The notes beneath the pieces are model-generated. The model saw nothing but the letters and a program-made list of their open reading frames with translations. It was not told the origin of the DNA and made no database searches. 64,000 nucleotides of DNA from assembly GCF_013374995.1 (NCBI RefSeq), contig NZ_CP056030.1, positions 6,046,501 through 6,110,500 of the forward strand, written 5' to 3'. Made by a program: the position numbers and the translations under genes. Source of the stretch: Pseudomonas eucalypticola. Lineage in GTDB: Bacteria > Pseudomonadota > Gammaproteobacteria > Pseudomonadales > Pseudomonadaceae. Shown here one piece after another: positions 1 through 8,944 of the stretch (the first letter of the stretch is position 1; each line of letters begins with the position of its first letter).

Positions 1-48
1 GTTCTGACCCGGGACCAAGGCATACGCAGGTTGCAAAGAAGTGGTCAT
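1..48 (-). CDS. rpoH: RNA polymerase heat-shock sigma factor RpoH, N-terminal fragment
   Basis: Only the first 16 codons are inside the window, reading MTTSLQPAYALVPGQN, which resembles the N-terminus of Pseudomonas RpoH (sigma-32). The start is preceded by a strong ribosome binding site (GGAGG on the minus strand, bases 58-62). Position after ftsY-ftsE-ftsX is the conserved proteobacterial order. The product directs RNA polymerase to heat-shock genes. The rest of the gene lies to the left of the window. Confidence 0.88.
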   Translation of the reverse strand, partial: MTTSLQPAYALVPGQN

Positions 49-95
49 ACGAAAAAACCTCCGACTCACGAATTTGTGCATTAAAGCACAGACGC

Positions 96-122
96 ATAGA
101 CCGGGAACCGCGAAACAAGTTC
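96..122 (-). promoter_or_regulatory. Candidate AlgU/sigma-E-type promoter of rpoH
   Basis: On the minus strand GAACTT (bases 122-117) is followed after exactly 16 nt by TCTAT (100-96). This fits the sigma-E/AlgU pattern GAACTT-N16/17-TCtnA. The -10 lies about 48 nt upstream of the rpoH start. An AlgU-dependent rpoH promoter is known in P. aeruginosa. A sigma-70-like TTGACC lies further upstream at 149-144 but has no convincing -10. Confidence 0.55.
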
Positions 123-175
123 CCTAAAGTTAATTTCACCAAAGGTCAATGCTGGCAAACAAATATTACCAAAAA

Positions 176-1201
176 TTACCGCGGAGCCAGCTCGCGCAAA
201 TGCCGCGCCACTGCGATCCACGCACCGATATACCCCAACAACAGGGCACCAAGCAAGAGGGACAGACCATCGGATGATGGCACCCCGGCCAGGGCAAAGT
301 CGCTGCCGTACAGCCCGGAGAGCCCTACCACGGCGTCATTCAGCCAGTTCAGGCCGAAAGCCAGCACGCCCCAGGCGAAAACCCCGCCGCCCAAGCCGTA
401 AATCGCCCCCATGTACAGAAACGGCCTACGCACGTAGGCGTCAGTGCCGCCCACTAACTTGATGACCTCGATTTCCGTGCGCCGGTTCTCGATGTGCAGA
501 CGAATGGTATTACCCACCACCAGCAACAGCGCCGACACCAACAGCACGGTCAGGCCGAAGACAAAACGGTCACCCAGCTTGAGAATGGCCGCCAGGCGCT
601 CCACCCACATCAGGTCCAGTTGGGCCTGCTGCACCTTGGGCAGCTCGGCCAGTTGCCCGCGCAGGGCTTCCAGCGCGGCCTTGTCGATCTCCAGCGGGGT
701 CACTACCACCACGCCAGGCAACGGGTTGTCGGGCAGTTCCTTGAGCGCCTCGCCCAAGCCGGACTGTTGCTGGAACTCGGTGAGGGCCTTGTCCTTGTTG
801 ATGAACTCGGCATCGGCGACGCCACTCAGGCCTTTGATCTGGGTCACCAACGCTTCGCCGTCGCGGTCGCTGGCATTCATGTCCAGGTACAGCGAAATCT
901 GCGCTGCACGCTGCCATGAGCCGCCCAGGCGCTCGACATTCTTGAGCAGCAGCGACAGCCCCATGGGCAGGCTCAGGGCCACCGCCATCACCAGGCAGGT
1001 GAAGAAACTGCCGATGGGTTGCTTGCCCAGGCGCCGCAGGCTGTCTTGCAGGCTGGCGCGGTGGCTTTCCAGCCAGGCCTTGAACAGGGTGGCGAAGTCC
1101 GGACCGTCGTCTTCTTCGTGGGGTTTCTTCTTCGGCGGCAACGGGTCGGCGTTCTTCGGGGCCACGCGGTCGGCCACTTTGGGGCTACGGGTGCCAGTCA
1201 T
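176..1201 (-). CDS. ftsX: Cell division ABC transporter permease FtsX
   Basis: 341 aa inner-membrane protein. With FtsE it forms an ABC-type complex at the divisome that couples cell division to activation of periplasmic peptidoglycan hydrolases. The layout is typical: a cytoplasmic N-terminal region of about 60 residues, a first membrane segment (FFTCLVMAVALSLPMG region), a periplasmic domain, and three C-terminal membrane segments with the FtsX/MacB-type permease fold. The start codon overlaps the ftsE stop by 4 bp, so translation is probably coupled. It is the last gene of the ftsY-ftsE-ftsX operon. Confidence 0.95.
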   Translation of the reverse strand: MTGTRSPKVADRVAPKNADPLPPKKKPHEEDDGPDFATLFKAWLESHRASLQDSLRRLGKQPIGSFFTCLVMAVALSLPMGLSLLLKNVERLGGSWQRAAQISLYLDMNASDRDGEALVTQIKGLSGVADAEFINKDKALTEFQQQSGLGEALKELPDNPLPGVVVVTPLEIDKAALEALRGQLAELPKVQQAQLDLMWVERLAAILKLGDRFVFGLTVLLVSALLLVVGNTIRLHIENRRTEIEVIKLVGGTDAYVRRPFLYMGAIYGLGGGVFAWGVLAFGLNWLNDAVVGLSGLYGSDFALAGVPSSDGLSLLLGALLLGYIGAWIAVARHLRELAPR

Positions 1202-1869
1202 TCCGCAGCCTCCCCGTCACCGATGAGGCGCCCGCGCTGCAAGGTCAGCATGCGATGGCGCATGCGTGCGATCAGGGCCAGGTCGTGGCTGGCGATCAGC
1301 ACACTGGTGCCCAGCCGGTTGATGTCTTCGAATACACCCATGATTTCCGCTGCCAGCCGTGGGTCGAGGTTACCGGTCGGCTCGTCCGCCAGCAGCAAGG
1401 CTGGCCGGTGGACGATGGCCCGGGCGATGCCGACCCGCTGCTGCTGGCCGGTGGACAGGTCGCCGGGGAACAGCTCGGCCTTGTCGGCCAGGGCCACGCG
1501 TTCCAGCGCCGAATCCACGCGCTTGGCAATCTCGGGCTTGGACAGCCCGAGAATCTGCAGCGGCAGGGCGACGTTGTTGAACACCGTGCGGTCGAACAGC
1601 AACTGGTGGTTCTGGAATACCACGCCGATCTGGCGACGCAGGAACGGGATCTGCGCGTTGCTGATCTGGCCCAGGTCCTGGCCGGCCAGCAGCAGCTTGC
1701 CGGAGGTGGGGCGTTCCATGGCCAGCAGCAGGCGCAGCAGGGTACTTTTACCGGCACCGGAGTGGCCGGTGACAAACAGAAACTCGCCACGACGTACTCG
1801 AAAGCTCAGCTCATGCAAGCCGACGTGTCCGTTCGGATAGCGCTTACCGACCTGTTCGAAACGAATCAT
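1198..1869 (-). CDS. ftsE: Cell division ATP-binding protein FtsE
   Basis: 223 aa ABC ATPase, the usual FtsE length. Walker A is GHSGAGKS (residues 35-42), the ABC signature is LSTGQQQR, and Walker B is LLLADEPTGNLD. It partners with FtsX in the divisome. The gene overlaps ftsY upstream and ftsX downstream by 4 bp each (ATGA), so the three genes form one translationally coupled operon. Confidence 0.96.
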   Translation of the reverse strand: MIRFEQVGKRYPNGHVGLHELSFRVRRGEFLFVTGHSGAGKSTLLRLLLAMERPTSGKLLLAGQDLGQISNAQIPFLRRQIGVVFQNHQLLFDRTVFNNVALPLQILGLSKPEIAKRVDSALERVALADKAELFPGDLSTGQQQRVGIARAIVHRPALLLADEPTGNLDPRLAAEIMGVFEDINRLGTSVLIASHDLALIARMRHRMLTLQRGRLIGDGEAAE

Positions 1870-3365
1870 GAACGCTCCCGCTCGGCAAACAATGCCTGGA
1901 CAAAGGGTTCTGCTTCAAAGGTACGCAAATCGTCGATGCCCTCGCCCACGCCGATGTAGCGAATGGGCAGGCCGAACTGCTTGGCCAGGGCGAAGATCAC
2001 CCCACCCTTGGCGGTGCCATCCAGCTTGGTCAGGGCCAGGCCGGTCAGGGCCACGGTCTGGTTGAACTGCTTGGCCTGGTTGATGGCGTTCTGGCCGGTA
2101 CCGGCGTCGAGGACCAGCAGCACTTCGTGAGGCGCATCGGCGTCGAGTTTTCCGATGACACGACGCACCTTCTTCAGCTCTTCCATCAGGTTGTCTTTGG
2201 TGTGCAGGCGGCCAGCGGTATCGGCGATCAGCACATCGATGTTACGGGCCTTGGCAGCCTGCACGGCGTCGAAGATCACCGAGGCCGAGTCGGCGCCGGT
2301 GTGCTGGGCGATGACCGGGATCTTGTTGCGCTCACCCCATACCTGCAGCTGTTCCACGGCGGCGGCACGGAAGGTATCGCCGGCGGCCAACATGACCTTC
2401 TTGCCTTCCAGTTGCAGCTTTTTGGCCAGCTTGCCGATGGTGGTGGTCTTGCCGGCACCGTTGACGCCTACCACCAGGATCACGAACGGCTTGTTCTGCG
2501 AGGCAATCTTCAGGGGTTGCTCGACCGGGCGCAGCAGGTCGGTAAGCTCGCCCTGCAGCGACTTGTACAGCGCGTCGGCATCGGCCAACTGCTTGCGGGC
2601 AACCTTCTGGGTGAGGTTCTGCACGATCAGCGAGGTTGCCTCGACGCCGACGTCGGCGGTCAGGAGGCGAGTCTCGATTTCTTCGAGCAGGTCGTCATCG
2701 ATGTTCTTCTTGCCCAGGAACAGGAACGACATGCCCTCGCCCAGGCTGGCGCTGGTCTTGGCCAGGCCCTGCTTGAGGCGGGCAAAGAAGCCGACCTTGT
2801 TGCCGGCGTCAGCCTGGCCAGCGGGTTCCGGCTGGGGCTCAGGCTCGGGGGCTGGCTGCAGCACGGGCACCGCCACTGGGGCCGGGGCAGGCTCTGGAAT
2901 AGGCTGCGGCAGCACTTCGGCCACGGGCGTATGAACTGGCGCCGGCTCGGGCTCGGCGACGACAGGCGCAGGGGCCGTTTCAGGGACCACCAGGGGCGCG
3001 GGCACCGGCTCGGCCCGTTCGAGAGCAGGCTCGATGACCGGCTCGACGACGGGCGCCACCACTTCAGCTACCGGCGCGATCGGCGGCGGTGCGTGGGGTT
3101 CCAGGTCTGGCACCAGGGCCACGGGCTCTTCCGGCACCGGCAGCACCAGGCCGGCCGGTGCAGGGGCGGCAGCCGGCTCGGGCTCGGCCACCGCCTGAGG
3201 CGCAGGCGCCAGTGCTGGCTCGGGCGCTACCTCGACGGGGAGCTCGGGAGCCACGGTTTCAGGGGCTTTGGGCTGCTCGACCACTTCTTGCTGCGGCTTT
3301 TTGCGCAGCCAGCCGAACAGGCCTTTCTTCTCGGGGGACTTTTTGTCGTCGTTGGAACCAAACAT
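1866..3365 (-). CDS. ftsY: Signal recognition particle receptor FtsY
   Basis: 499 aa SRP-receptor GTPase that docks ribosome-SRP complexes at the membrane for co-translational insertion. The first part of about 190 residues is a low-complexity Ala/Pro/Glu/Val A domain. The C-terminal NG domain carries GVNGAGKTTT (G1), DTFRAAAVEQL (G2), DTAGRLHTKDNLMEEL (G3) and TKLDGTAKGG (G4/G5). It is the first gene of the ftsYEX operon and is divergent from the M16 peptidase gene. The 232 bp between the two start sites must hold both promoters, but I could not assign a clear -35/-10 pair. Confidence 0.95.
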   Translation of the reverse strand: MFGSNDDKKSPEKKGLFGWLRKKPQQEVVEQPKAPETVAPELPVEVAPEPALAPAPQAVAEPEPAAAPAPAGLVLPVPEEPVALVPDLEPHAPPPIAPVAEVVAPVVEPVIEPALERAEPVPAPLVVPETAPAPVVAEPEPAPVHTPVAEVLPQPIPEPAPAPVAVPVLQPAPEPEPQPEPAGQADAGNKVGFFARLKQGLAKTSASLGEGMSFLFLGKKNIDDDLLEEIETRLLTADVGVEATSLIVQNLTQKVARKQLADADALYKSLQGELTDLLRPVEQPLKIASQNKPFVILVVGVNGAGKTTTIGKLAKKLQLEGKKVMLAAGDTFRAAAVEQLQVWGERNKIPVIAQHTGADSASVIFDAVQAAKARNIDVLIADTAGRLHTKDNLMEELKKVRRVIGKLDADAPHEVLLVLDAGTGQNAINQAKQFNQTVALTGLALTKLDGTAKGGVIFALAKQFGLPIRYIGVGEGIDDLRTFEAEPFVQALFAERERS

Positions 3366-3597
3366 GGAGGACGGCTATCTCAAGGTAGCGACGCGCCAAT
3401 GCGGCGCCTCAGGAAATTCTAATAACGCAGAACAGACTGTATTTTTCCCGGCTCGTTCATGCGCAACATTTTGTAGAGTGCCCGCAGGCCATTCTCTGCA
3501 ACCAGGCATGGTCGCCAGGTAACCGGATCAGTATCCTAGCACCTCCTCGCCCGTGGACGCTAAGACCAAGCGGGCAGTCCGACAGGTTAAAAAACGA

Positions 3598-4953
3598 ATG
3601 AATGCTCTAGCCCGCCGTGCCGCCGGCCTGCTGCTCAGCTCGGTTTGTCTGCCTTTTGCAGCCCTCGCCGCCGATCCCCAACCCACCACCGAATTCACCC
3701 TGGACAACGGCCTGAAGGTCGTGGTGCGCGAAGACCACCGCGCGCCGGTGGTGGTTTCGCAGATCTGGTACAAGGTCGGCTCCAGCTACGAAACCCCGGG
3801 CCAGACCGGCCTGTCCCACGCCCTGGAGCACATGATGTTCAAGGGCAGCGAGAAACTCGGTCCCGGCGAAGCCTCGCGAGTGCTGCGCGACCTGGGCGCC
3901 GAGGAAAACGCTTTTACCAGCGACGACTACACCGCCTTCTACCAGGTGCTGGCCAAAGACCGCCTGCCCGTGGCCATGGAGCTGGAAGCCGACCGCATGG
4001 CCACCCTGAAACTGCCGGCCGACGAGTTCAGCCGCGAGATCGAGGTGATCAAGGAAGAGCGGCGCATGCGCACCGACGACAAACCCAGCGCCAAGGCCTT
4101 CGAGCTGTTCAAGGCCATGGCCTACCCGGCCAGCGGCTACCACACGCCGACCATTGGCTGGATGGCTGACCTGGACCGCATGAAGATCGAAGAGCTGCGC
4201 GACTGGTACAAGGCCTGGTACGTGCCCAACAACGCCACCCTGGTCGTGGTGGGCGACGTCACCCCCGACCAGGTCAAGGCGCTGGCCCAGCGTTTCTTCG
4301 CCGGCATCGCGCGGCGTGCCACCCCACCGAGCAAGATCCCGCTGGAACTGGCCGAGCCGGGCGAGCGGCAGATCACCGTGCACGTGAAAACCGAACTGCC
4401 CAGCGTGGTCTACGGCTTCAACGTGCCTGGCCTGGCCACTGCCACCAACCCCCGCGATGCCCAGGCCCTGCGCCTGATCTCGGCGCTGCTTGACGGCGGT
4501 TACAGCGCGCGCCTGTCTACGCAGCTGGAGCGCGGCGAAGAACTGGTCACCGGCGCCTCCGCCAGCTACAACCCGTTCACCCGTGGCGACAGCCTGTTCA
4601 TGCTCTCGGGCACGCCGAACACCCAGAAGAAAAAGACCCTGGCCGACGTCGAGAAAGGCTTCTGGCGCCTGCTGGACGAACTCAAGACCAAGCCACCCAC
4701 CGCAGAAGAGCTGGAACGCGTGCGTGCCCAGGTCATCGCCGGGCTGGTCTACGAACGCGACTCCATCAGCAGCCAGGCCACCACCATCGGCCAACTGGAA
4801 ACCGTGGGCCTGTCCTGGAAGCTGATGGACACCGAACTGGATGACATCAAGAGCGTCACCCCCCAGGACATCCAGAACGCCGCCCGCACCTATTTCACCC
4901 GGTCGCGCCTGAGCGTCGCCCACGTATTGCCAGAGGAATCGGCGCATGAATAA
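3598..4953 (+). CDS. M16 family zinc metallopeptidase (catalytic subunit)
   Basis: Periplasmic insulinase-type peptidase of about 451 aa. I chose ATG 3598 over the in-frame GTG 3553 because it places a typical signal peptide (MNALARRAAGLLLSSVCLPFAALA) at the N-terminus. The inverted zinc motif HxxEH is intact as HALEH (residues 74-78), with a downstream ELEADRM segment that can give the third zinc ligand. The next gene encodes a second M16 protein without this motif, so the two probably form a heterodimer of catalytic and non-catalytic subunits. The substrate cannot be told from sequence. Confidence 0.88.
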   Translation: MNALARRAAGLLLSSVCLPFAALAADPQPTTEFTLDNGLKVVVREDHRAPVVVSQIWYKVGSSYETPGQTGLSHALEHMMFKGSEKLGPGEASRVLRDLGAEENAFTSDDYTAFYQVLAKDRLPVAMELEADRMATLKLPADEFSREIEVIKEERRMRTDDKPSAKAFELFKAMAYPASGYHTPTIGWMADLDRMKIEELRDWYKAWYVPNNATLVVVGDVTPDQVKALAQRFFAGIARRATPPSKIPLELAEPGERQITVHVKTELPSVVYGFNVPGLATATNPRDAQALRLISALLDGGYSARLSTQLERGEELVTGASASYNPFTRGDSLFMLSGTPNTQKKKTLADVEKGFWRLLDELKTKPPTAEELERVRAQVIAGLVYERDSISSQATTIGQLETVGLSWKLMDTELDDIKSVTPQDIQNAARTYFTRSRLSVAHVLPEESAHE

Positions 4954-6412
4954 GCGCATTCAACCCCGCCGAGCCCTGCTGGGCACCGCGCTGATGGCGG
5001 CGCTGCTGGCCGGCCAGGCCCTGGCCGACACCGCCAGCGCCCCTGCCCAGCCGCTGGACAAGTTGCAGACCCTGAAGGAGATGGACGGCAAGGCGCCCAG
5101 CCACCGGATGATGGACATCCAGACCTGGCAGACCGCCGCCGGCTCCAAGGTGATGTTCGTCGAGGCCCGGCAGTTGCCCATGTTCGACCTGCGCCTGACC
5201 TTCGCAGCGGGCAGCAGCCAGGACCAGAAGAGCCCCGGCATCGCCCTGCTTACCAACGCCATGCTCAACGAAGGCGTGGCCGGCAAGAACGTCGAGGCCA
5301 TCGCCCAGGGCTTCGAAGGCCTGGGCGCCGACTTCGGCAATGGCGCCTACCGCGACATGGCCGTGGCCTCGCTGCGCAGCCTGAGCGCCAGCGACAAGCG
5401 CGAACCGGCGCTCAAGCTGTTCGCCGAGGTGGTGGGCAAGCCGACCTTCCCCGCCGACTCTATGGCACGCATCAAGAACCAGTTGCTGGCCAGCTTCCAG
5501 TACCAGAAGCAGAACCCTGGCAAACTGGCGGGCAATGAGCTGTTCAGCCGCCTCTACGGCGACCATCCGTACGCGCACCCCAGCGACGGCGACGCCAAGT
5601 CCATCGCCGCCATCAATGCGCAGCAACTGCGGGGCTTCCATGACCGCGCTTACGCGGCAGGCAACGCGGTGATCGCCATCGTCGGCGACCTGTCCCGGGA
5701 CGAAGCGGCAAAAATTGCCGAACAGGTGTCCTCGGCGCTGCCCAAGGGCCCGGCGCTGCCACACATGCCTGACCCACAGGCACCGAAGGCCGGCCTGACC
5801 CATATCGAATTTCCCTCCAAGCAGACCACCATGCTGCTCGCCGAACTGGGCATTCAGCGTGACGACCCGGACTACGCCGCCCTGTCGCTGGGCAACCAGA
5901 TCCTCGGTGGCGGTACCTTCGGTACCCGCCTGATGAGCGAAGTACGCGAGAAGCGCGGCCTCACCTACGGTATCTACTCGGGCTTCACCCCGATGCAGGC
6001 CCGCGGCCCCTTCTCGATCAGCCTGCAGACCCGCGCCGAACTCAGCGAGGGCACCCTGGGGCTGGTGCAGGACATCCTGCGCGACTACCTGAAAAACGGC
6101 CCTACCCAGGAGGAACTGGACAACGCCAAGCGTGAACTGGCCGGTAGTTTCCCGCTTTCCACCGCCAGCAACGCGAGCATCGTTGGGCAATTGGGGGCCA
6201 TTGGCTTCTATAATCTGCCCCTGAGCTTTCTGGAAGACTTCATGCAGCAGTCGCAGAGCCTGACGGTCGACCAGGTGAAGGCGGCACTCAACCGCCACCT
6301 GGATGCCGACAAGCTGGTGATCGTCACCGCCGGCCCCACCGTGCCCCAGAAGCCATTGCCACCCCCTACAGACAAACCCCAGGAACAACCCATGGGCGTT
6401 CCGGAGCATTAA
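4946..6412 (+). CDS. M16 family peptidase-like protein (non-catalytic partner)
   Basis: 488 aa protein with a signal peptide (MNKRIQPRRALLGTALMAALLAGQALA). It has the M16 two-domain fold, including the C-terminal stretch around REKRGLTYGIYSGF that is typical of the family. At the place of HxxEH it reads LLTNAMLNEG, so zinc ligands and the catalytic Glu are missing. By analogy with other paired M16 proteins it should support substrate binding by the upstream subunit. It overlaps the upstream gene by 8 bp, and its TAA stop overlaps the rsmD ATG by one base. The C-terminal tail is Pro/Gln-rich. Confidence 0.85.
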   Translation: MNKRIQPRRALLGTALMAALLAGQALADTASAPAQPLDKLQTLKEMDGKAPSHRMMDIQTWQTAAGSKVMFVEARQLPMFDLRLTFAAGSSQDQKSPGIALLTNAMLNEGVAGKNVEAIAQGFEGLGADFGNGAYRDMAVASLRSLSASDKREPALKLFAEVVGKPTFPADSMARIKNQLLASFQYQKQNPGKLAGNELFSRLYGDHPYAHPSDGDAKSIAAINAQQLRGFHDRAYAAGNAVIAIVGDLSRDEAAKIAEQVSSALPKGPALPHMPDPQAPKAGLTHIEFPSKQTTMLLAELGIQRDDPDYAALSLGNQILGGGTFGTRLMSEVREKRGLTYGIYSGFTPMQARGPFSISLQTRAELSEGTLGLVQDILRDYLKNGPTQEELDNAKRELAGSFPLSTASNASIVGQLGAIGFYNLPLSFLEDFMQQSQSLTVDQVKAALNRHLDADKLVIVTAGPTVPQKPLPPPTDKPQEQPMGVPEH

Positions 6413-7002
6413 TGGCCAATCCTTCTGCAAAACCTGTGAAACACAACGGCCAGGGCCAGCTGCGCATCATTGGCGGCCAATGGCGCAGCCGCAAGCTGAG
6501 CTTTCCCGACGGCCCGGGCCTGCGCCCCACGCCGGACCGGGTGCGTGAAACCCTGTTCAACTGGCTGGCGCCCCATGTCGAAGGCGCCAAGGTGCTGGAC
6601 CCGTTCTGCGGCAGCGGCGCGCTGTACCTGGAGGCCTTGTCGCGCGGCGCCAGCATGGGCCTGGCCCTGGACAGCAACGCCCAGGCCATCGCCAGCCTGC
6701 GCAGCAACCTGGACCTGCTCAAGTGCGGCACCGGCCAATTGCTGCAAAGCGATGCACTGCGCTACCTGGAGACCCAGGCGGCCAGCGCGTTCAACCTGGT
6801 GTTCCTCGACCCACCGTTCCACCAGAACCTGCTGGCGCCTGCCTGCGAGTTGCTGGAAAGCCGTGGCTGGTTGAGCGAAGGGGCCTGGGTGTACACCGAG
6901 AGCGAAACACCGCCTTCGGCATCGGGGCTGCCGCAGAACTGGCGGTTGCATCGGGAGAAGAAGGCCGGCCAGGTGTATTACGCGCTCTGGCAGCGTGGCT
7001 GA
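6412..7002 (+). CDS. rsmD: 16S rRNA (guanine966-N2)-methyltransferase RsmD
   Basis: 196 aa SAM-dependent methyltransferase that modifies G966 of 16S rRNA. Visible motifs are the N-terminal IIGGQWRSRKLSFPDGPGLRPTPDRVRETLFNWL region, the SAM-binding VLDPFCGSGALYLEALSRGA, and the catalytic LDPPF of N2-guanine methyltransferases. Its start overlaps the preceding stop (TAATG), so it is coupled to the M16 genes. Confidence 0.94.
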   Translation: MANPSAKPVKHNGQGQLRIIGGQWRSRKLSFPDGPGLRPTPDRVRETLFNWLAPHVEGAKVLDPFCGSGALYLEALSRGASMGLALDSNAQAIASLRSNLDLLKCGTGQLLQSDALRYLETQAASAFNLVFLDPPFHQNLLAPACELLESRGWLSEGAWVYTESETPPSASGLPQNWRLHREKKAGQVYYALWQRG

Positions 7003-7088
7003 AAGCTCGTCAACGCTGCCCGCAAAATCCCGACACACCTTCCTCCAATCATGGCACCCTACGCCAGTAATTGGAGGAAGAAACACCC

Positions 7089-8093
7089 GTGGACACGTCT
7101 ACCGCGCAACCCGTTGCGCCTTTCCGCCCCGCCCGGGGCTTCGGCAACCCGCACCTGCAAACGCTCTGGGGCCCCACACTACGCCGCCAGCCTGCACTGG
7201 TGCGTGAACGTCAACGCCTGTGGCTGGCCGACGGCGACTTCATGGACCTGGACTGGCACGGGCCCCATAGCCCCGATAGCCCGCTGGTACTGGTGCTGCA
7301 CGGCCTGACCGGCTCTTCCAACTCCCACTATGTGGTGGGCCTGCAGCGTGCATTGGCCGCGCAAGGCTGGGCCAGCGTGGCGGTCAACTGGCGAGGCTGC
7401 TCGGGCGAGCCCAACCTGCTGGCGCGCAGTTACCACTCCGGCAGCAGCGAAGACCTGGCGGAAGTCATCGACCACCTGCACCGCCATCGCCCCATGGCGC
7501 CACTGTTCGCCGTCGGCTATTCGCTGGGCGGCAACATTCTGCTCAAGCACCTGGGCGAAGCGGGCAGCGCCAGCCAACTGCAAGGCGCCGTGGCGGTGTC
7601 GGTGCCTTTTCGCCTGGATCAGTGCGCGGACCGTATCGGCCTCGGTTTTTCCAAGGTCTACCAAGCGCATTTCATGCGCGAAATGCTCGCCTACGTGAAA
7701 GACAAGCAGCGGCGCTTCCAGCACGAAGGCAAGCAGGACGGCCTTGACACCCTGAGCAACCTGGGGCCTTTGAACAACCTGCGCACCTTCTGGGACTTCG
7801 ACGGCAAGGTCACCGCCCCCCTGAACGGTTTCACCGACGCCCACGACTACTACCGCCGCTCGTCCAGTGGCTATTACCTGGCGGGCAACCGAACGCCCAC
7901 CCTGATCATCCAGGCCGAAGACGATCCCTTCGTGTTTCGCCACAGCCTGCCCCAGGCCAACGAGCTGTCCGCCAGCATTACCCTGGAACTGCATGAGCAC
8001 GGGGGGCATGTGGGCTTCGTCGAGGGTCGCCTGGGCAAACCCGGTTACTACCTGGAGCGACGCATTCCACAGTGGCTGATGGGGCTGGCGTAA
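7089..8093 (+). CDS. YheT-type alpha/beta hydrolase
   Basis: About 334 aa. I chose GTG 7089 because a good Shine-Dalgarno (GGAGGA, 7073-7078) sits 10 nt upstream; the upstream in-frame TTG at 7071 overlaps that site. Family features are RGFGNPHLQTLWGP at the N-terminus, the oxyanion region LVLHGLTGSSNSHYV, the nucleophile elbow GYSLGGN, and the C-terminal HGGHVGFVEG with the catalytic His. This is the YheT/ABHD family; the physiological substrate is unknown. The stop shares a base with the start of the AraC regulator (TAATG). Confidence 0.85.
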   Translation: MDTSTAQPVAPFRPARGFGNPHLQTLWGPTLRRQPALVRERQRLWLADGDFMDLDWHGPHSPDSPLVLVLHGLTGSSNSHYVVGLQRALAAQGWASVAVNWRGCSGEPNLLARSYHSGSSEDLAEVIDHLHRHRPMAPLFAVGYSLGGNILLKHLGEAGSASQLQGAVAVSVPFRLDQCADRIGLGFSKVYQAHFMREMLAYVKDKQRRFQHEGKQDGLDTLSNLGPLNNLRTFWDFDGKVTAPLNGFTDAHDYYRRSSSGYYLAGNRTPTLIIQAEDDPFVFRHSLPQANELSASITLELHEHGGHVGFVEGRLGKPGYYLERRIPQWLMGLA

Positions 8094-8944
8094 TGACCGA
8101 GCTAGCGGGCGAGTCCATCCACTTCTGGCAGACGCCGCCGCTGACGGGGGTGGAGTTGCTGTCGGCACGCTACATCGAGCAGCGGTTCGTGCCCCATGTG
8201 CACGACGGTTTCGTGATCGGCATGATCGTCGACGGTGCCCAGCGCTACCGTTACCGCGGCGCGGACCATCTGGCGCCGCGGGGCACCCTGGTGCTGATAA
8301 ACCCGGATGAAGTGCACACCGGCAGCAAGGGCCACGACCAGGGCTGGCTGTACCGGGCTTTCTACCCGCAGAACACCCGGCTCGACAGCCTGATGCAGGA
8401 ACTGGAGATCAGCACCTGCGCCACCCACGCATTCAGTGAAACCCTATACCGCGACCCCGACCTGGTCGCGGGGTTCTACCGCCTGCATCGCCTGCTGGAA
8501 AATGGCGGCGAGGCGCTGGAACAGCAAACCCTGTGGCGGGAAATGATGCTCACCCTGTTCGCCCGCCACGCCAAGCTGCGCTTGCCCGGCGACGCAGGCC
8601 GCGAACCCGTGGCCATCGCCTGGGCCAAGGAATTGCTGCTCACCCACTTGGCGGCGCCGCCTTCGCTAGAGGCGCTGGCCGAAGCGGTACACCTGTCACC
8701 CTTCCACTTCGCCCGCTGTTTTCGCAAGGCCACCGGCCTGCCGCCCCATGCCTGGCTGATGCAACAGCGCATCGCCCGGGCCCGCGCCTTGTTGCGCGAG
8801 GGCTGCGTACCGGTTCAAGTGGCCACGCAGCTGGGGTTCGCCGACCAGAGCCACCTGAGCCGCCAGTTCAAGAAGGTCTACGGCGTGGGGCCCCGCGCTT
8901 ACCGTGATGCCGGGGCTCAGTCGCCGGTGGCCAGGGGCCGCTGA
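8093..8944 (+). CDS. AraC family transcriptional regulator
   Basis: 283 aa, start at ATG 8093 overlapping the hydrolase stop. The N-terminal half is a cupin-like sensing domain (HDGFVIGMIVDGAQRYRYRGADHLAPRGTLVLINPDEVHTG). The C-terminal 100 residues hold the double helix-turn-helix of AraC proteins (LAEAVHLSPFHFARCFRKATGLPPHAWLMQ ... VATQLGFADQSHLSRQFKKVYGVGPRAYR). Target genes cannot be read from the sequence. The last 28 bp overlap the convergent sulfurtransferase gene. Confidence 0.88.
   Translation: MTELAGESIHFWQTPPLTGVELLSARYIEQRFVPHVHDGFVIGMIVDGAQRYRYRGADHLAPRGTLVLINPDEVHTGSKGHDQGWLYRAFYPQNTRLDSLMQELEISTCATHAFSETLYRDPDLVAGFYRLHRLLENGGEALEQQTLWREMMLTLFARHAKLRLPGDAGREPVAIAWAKELLLTHLAAPPSLEALAEAVHLSPFHFARCFRKATGLPPHAWLMQQRIARARALLREGCVPVQVATQLGFADQSHLSRQFKKVYGVGPRAYRDAGAQSPVARGR

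Noticed and set aside
4895..6430. 511-residue open frame on the minus strand
   Set aside because: Complement of the second M16 gene; Gly/His/Gln-rich antisense composition with no domain.
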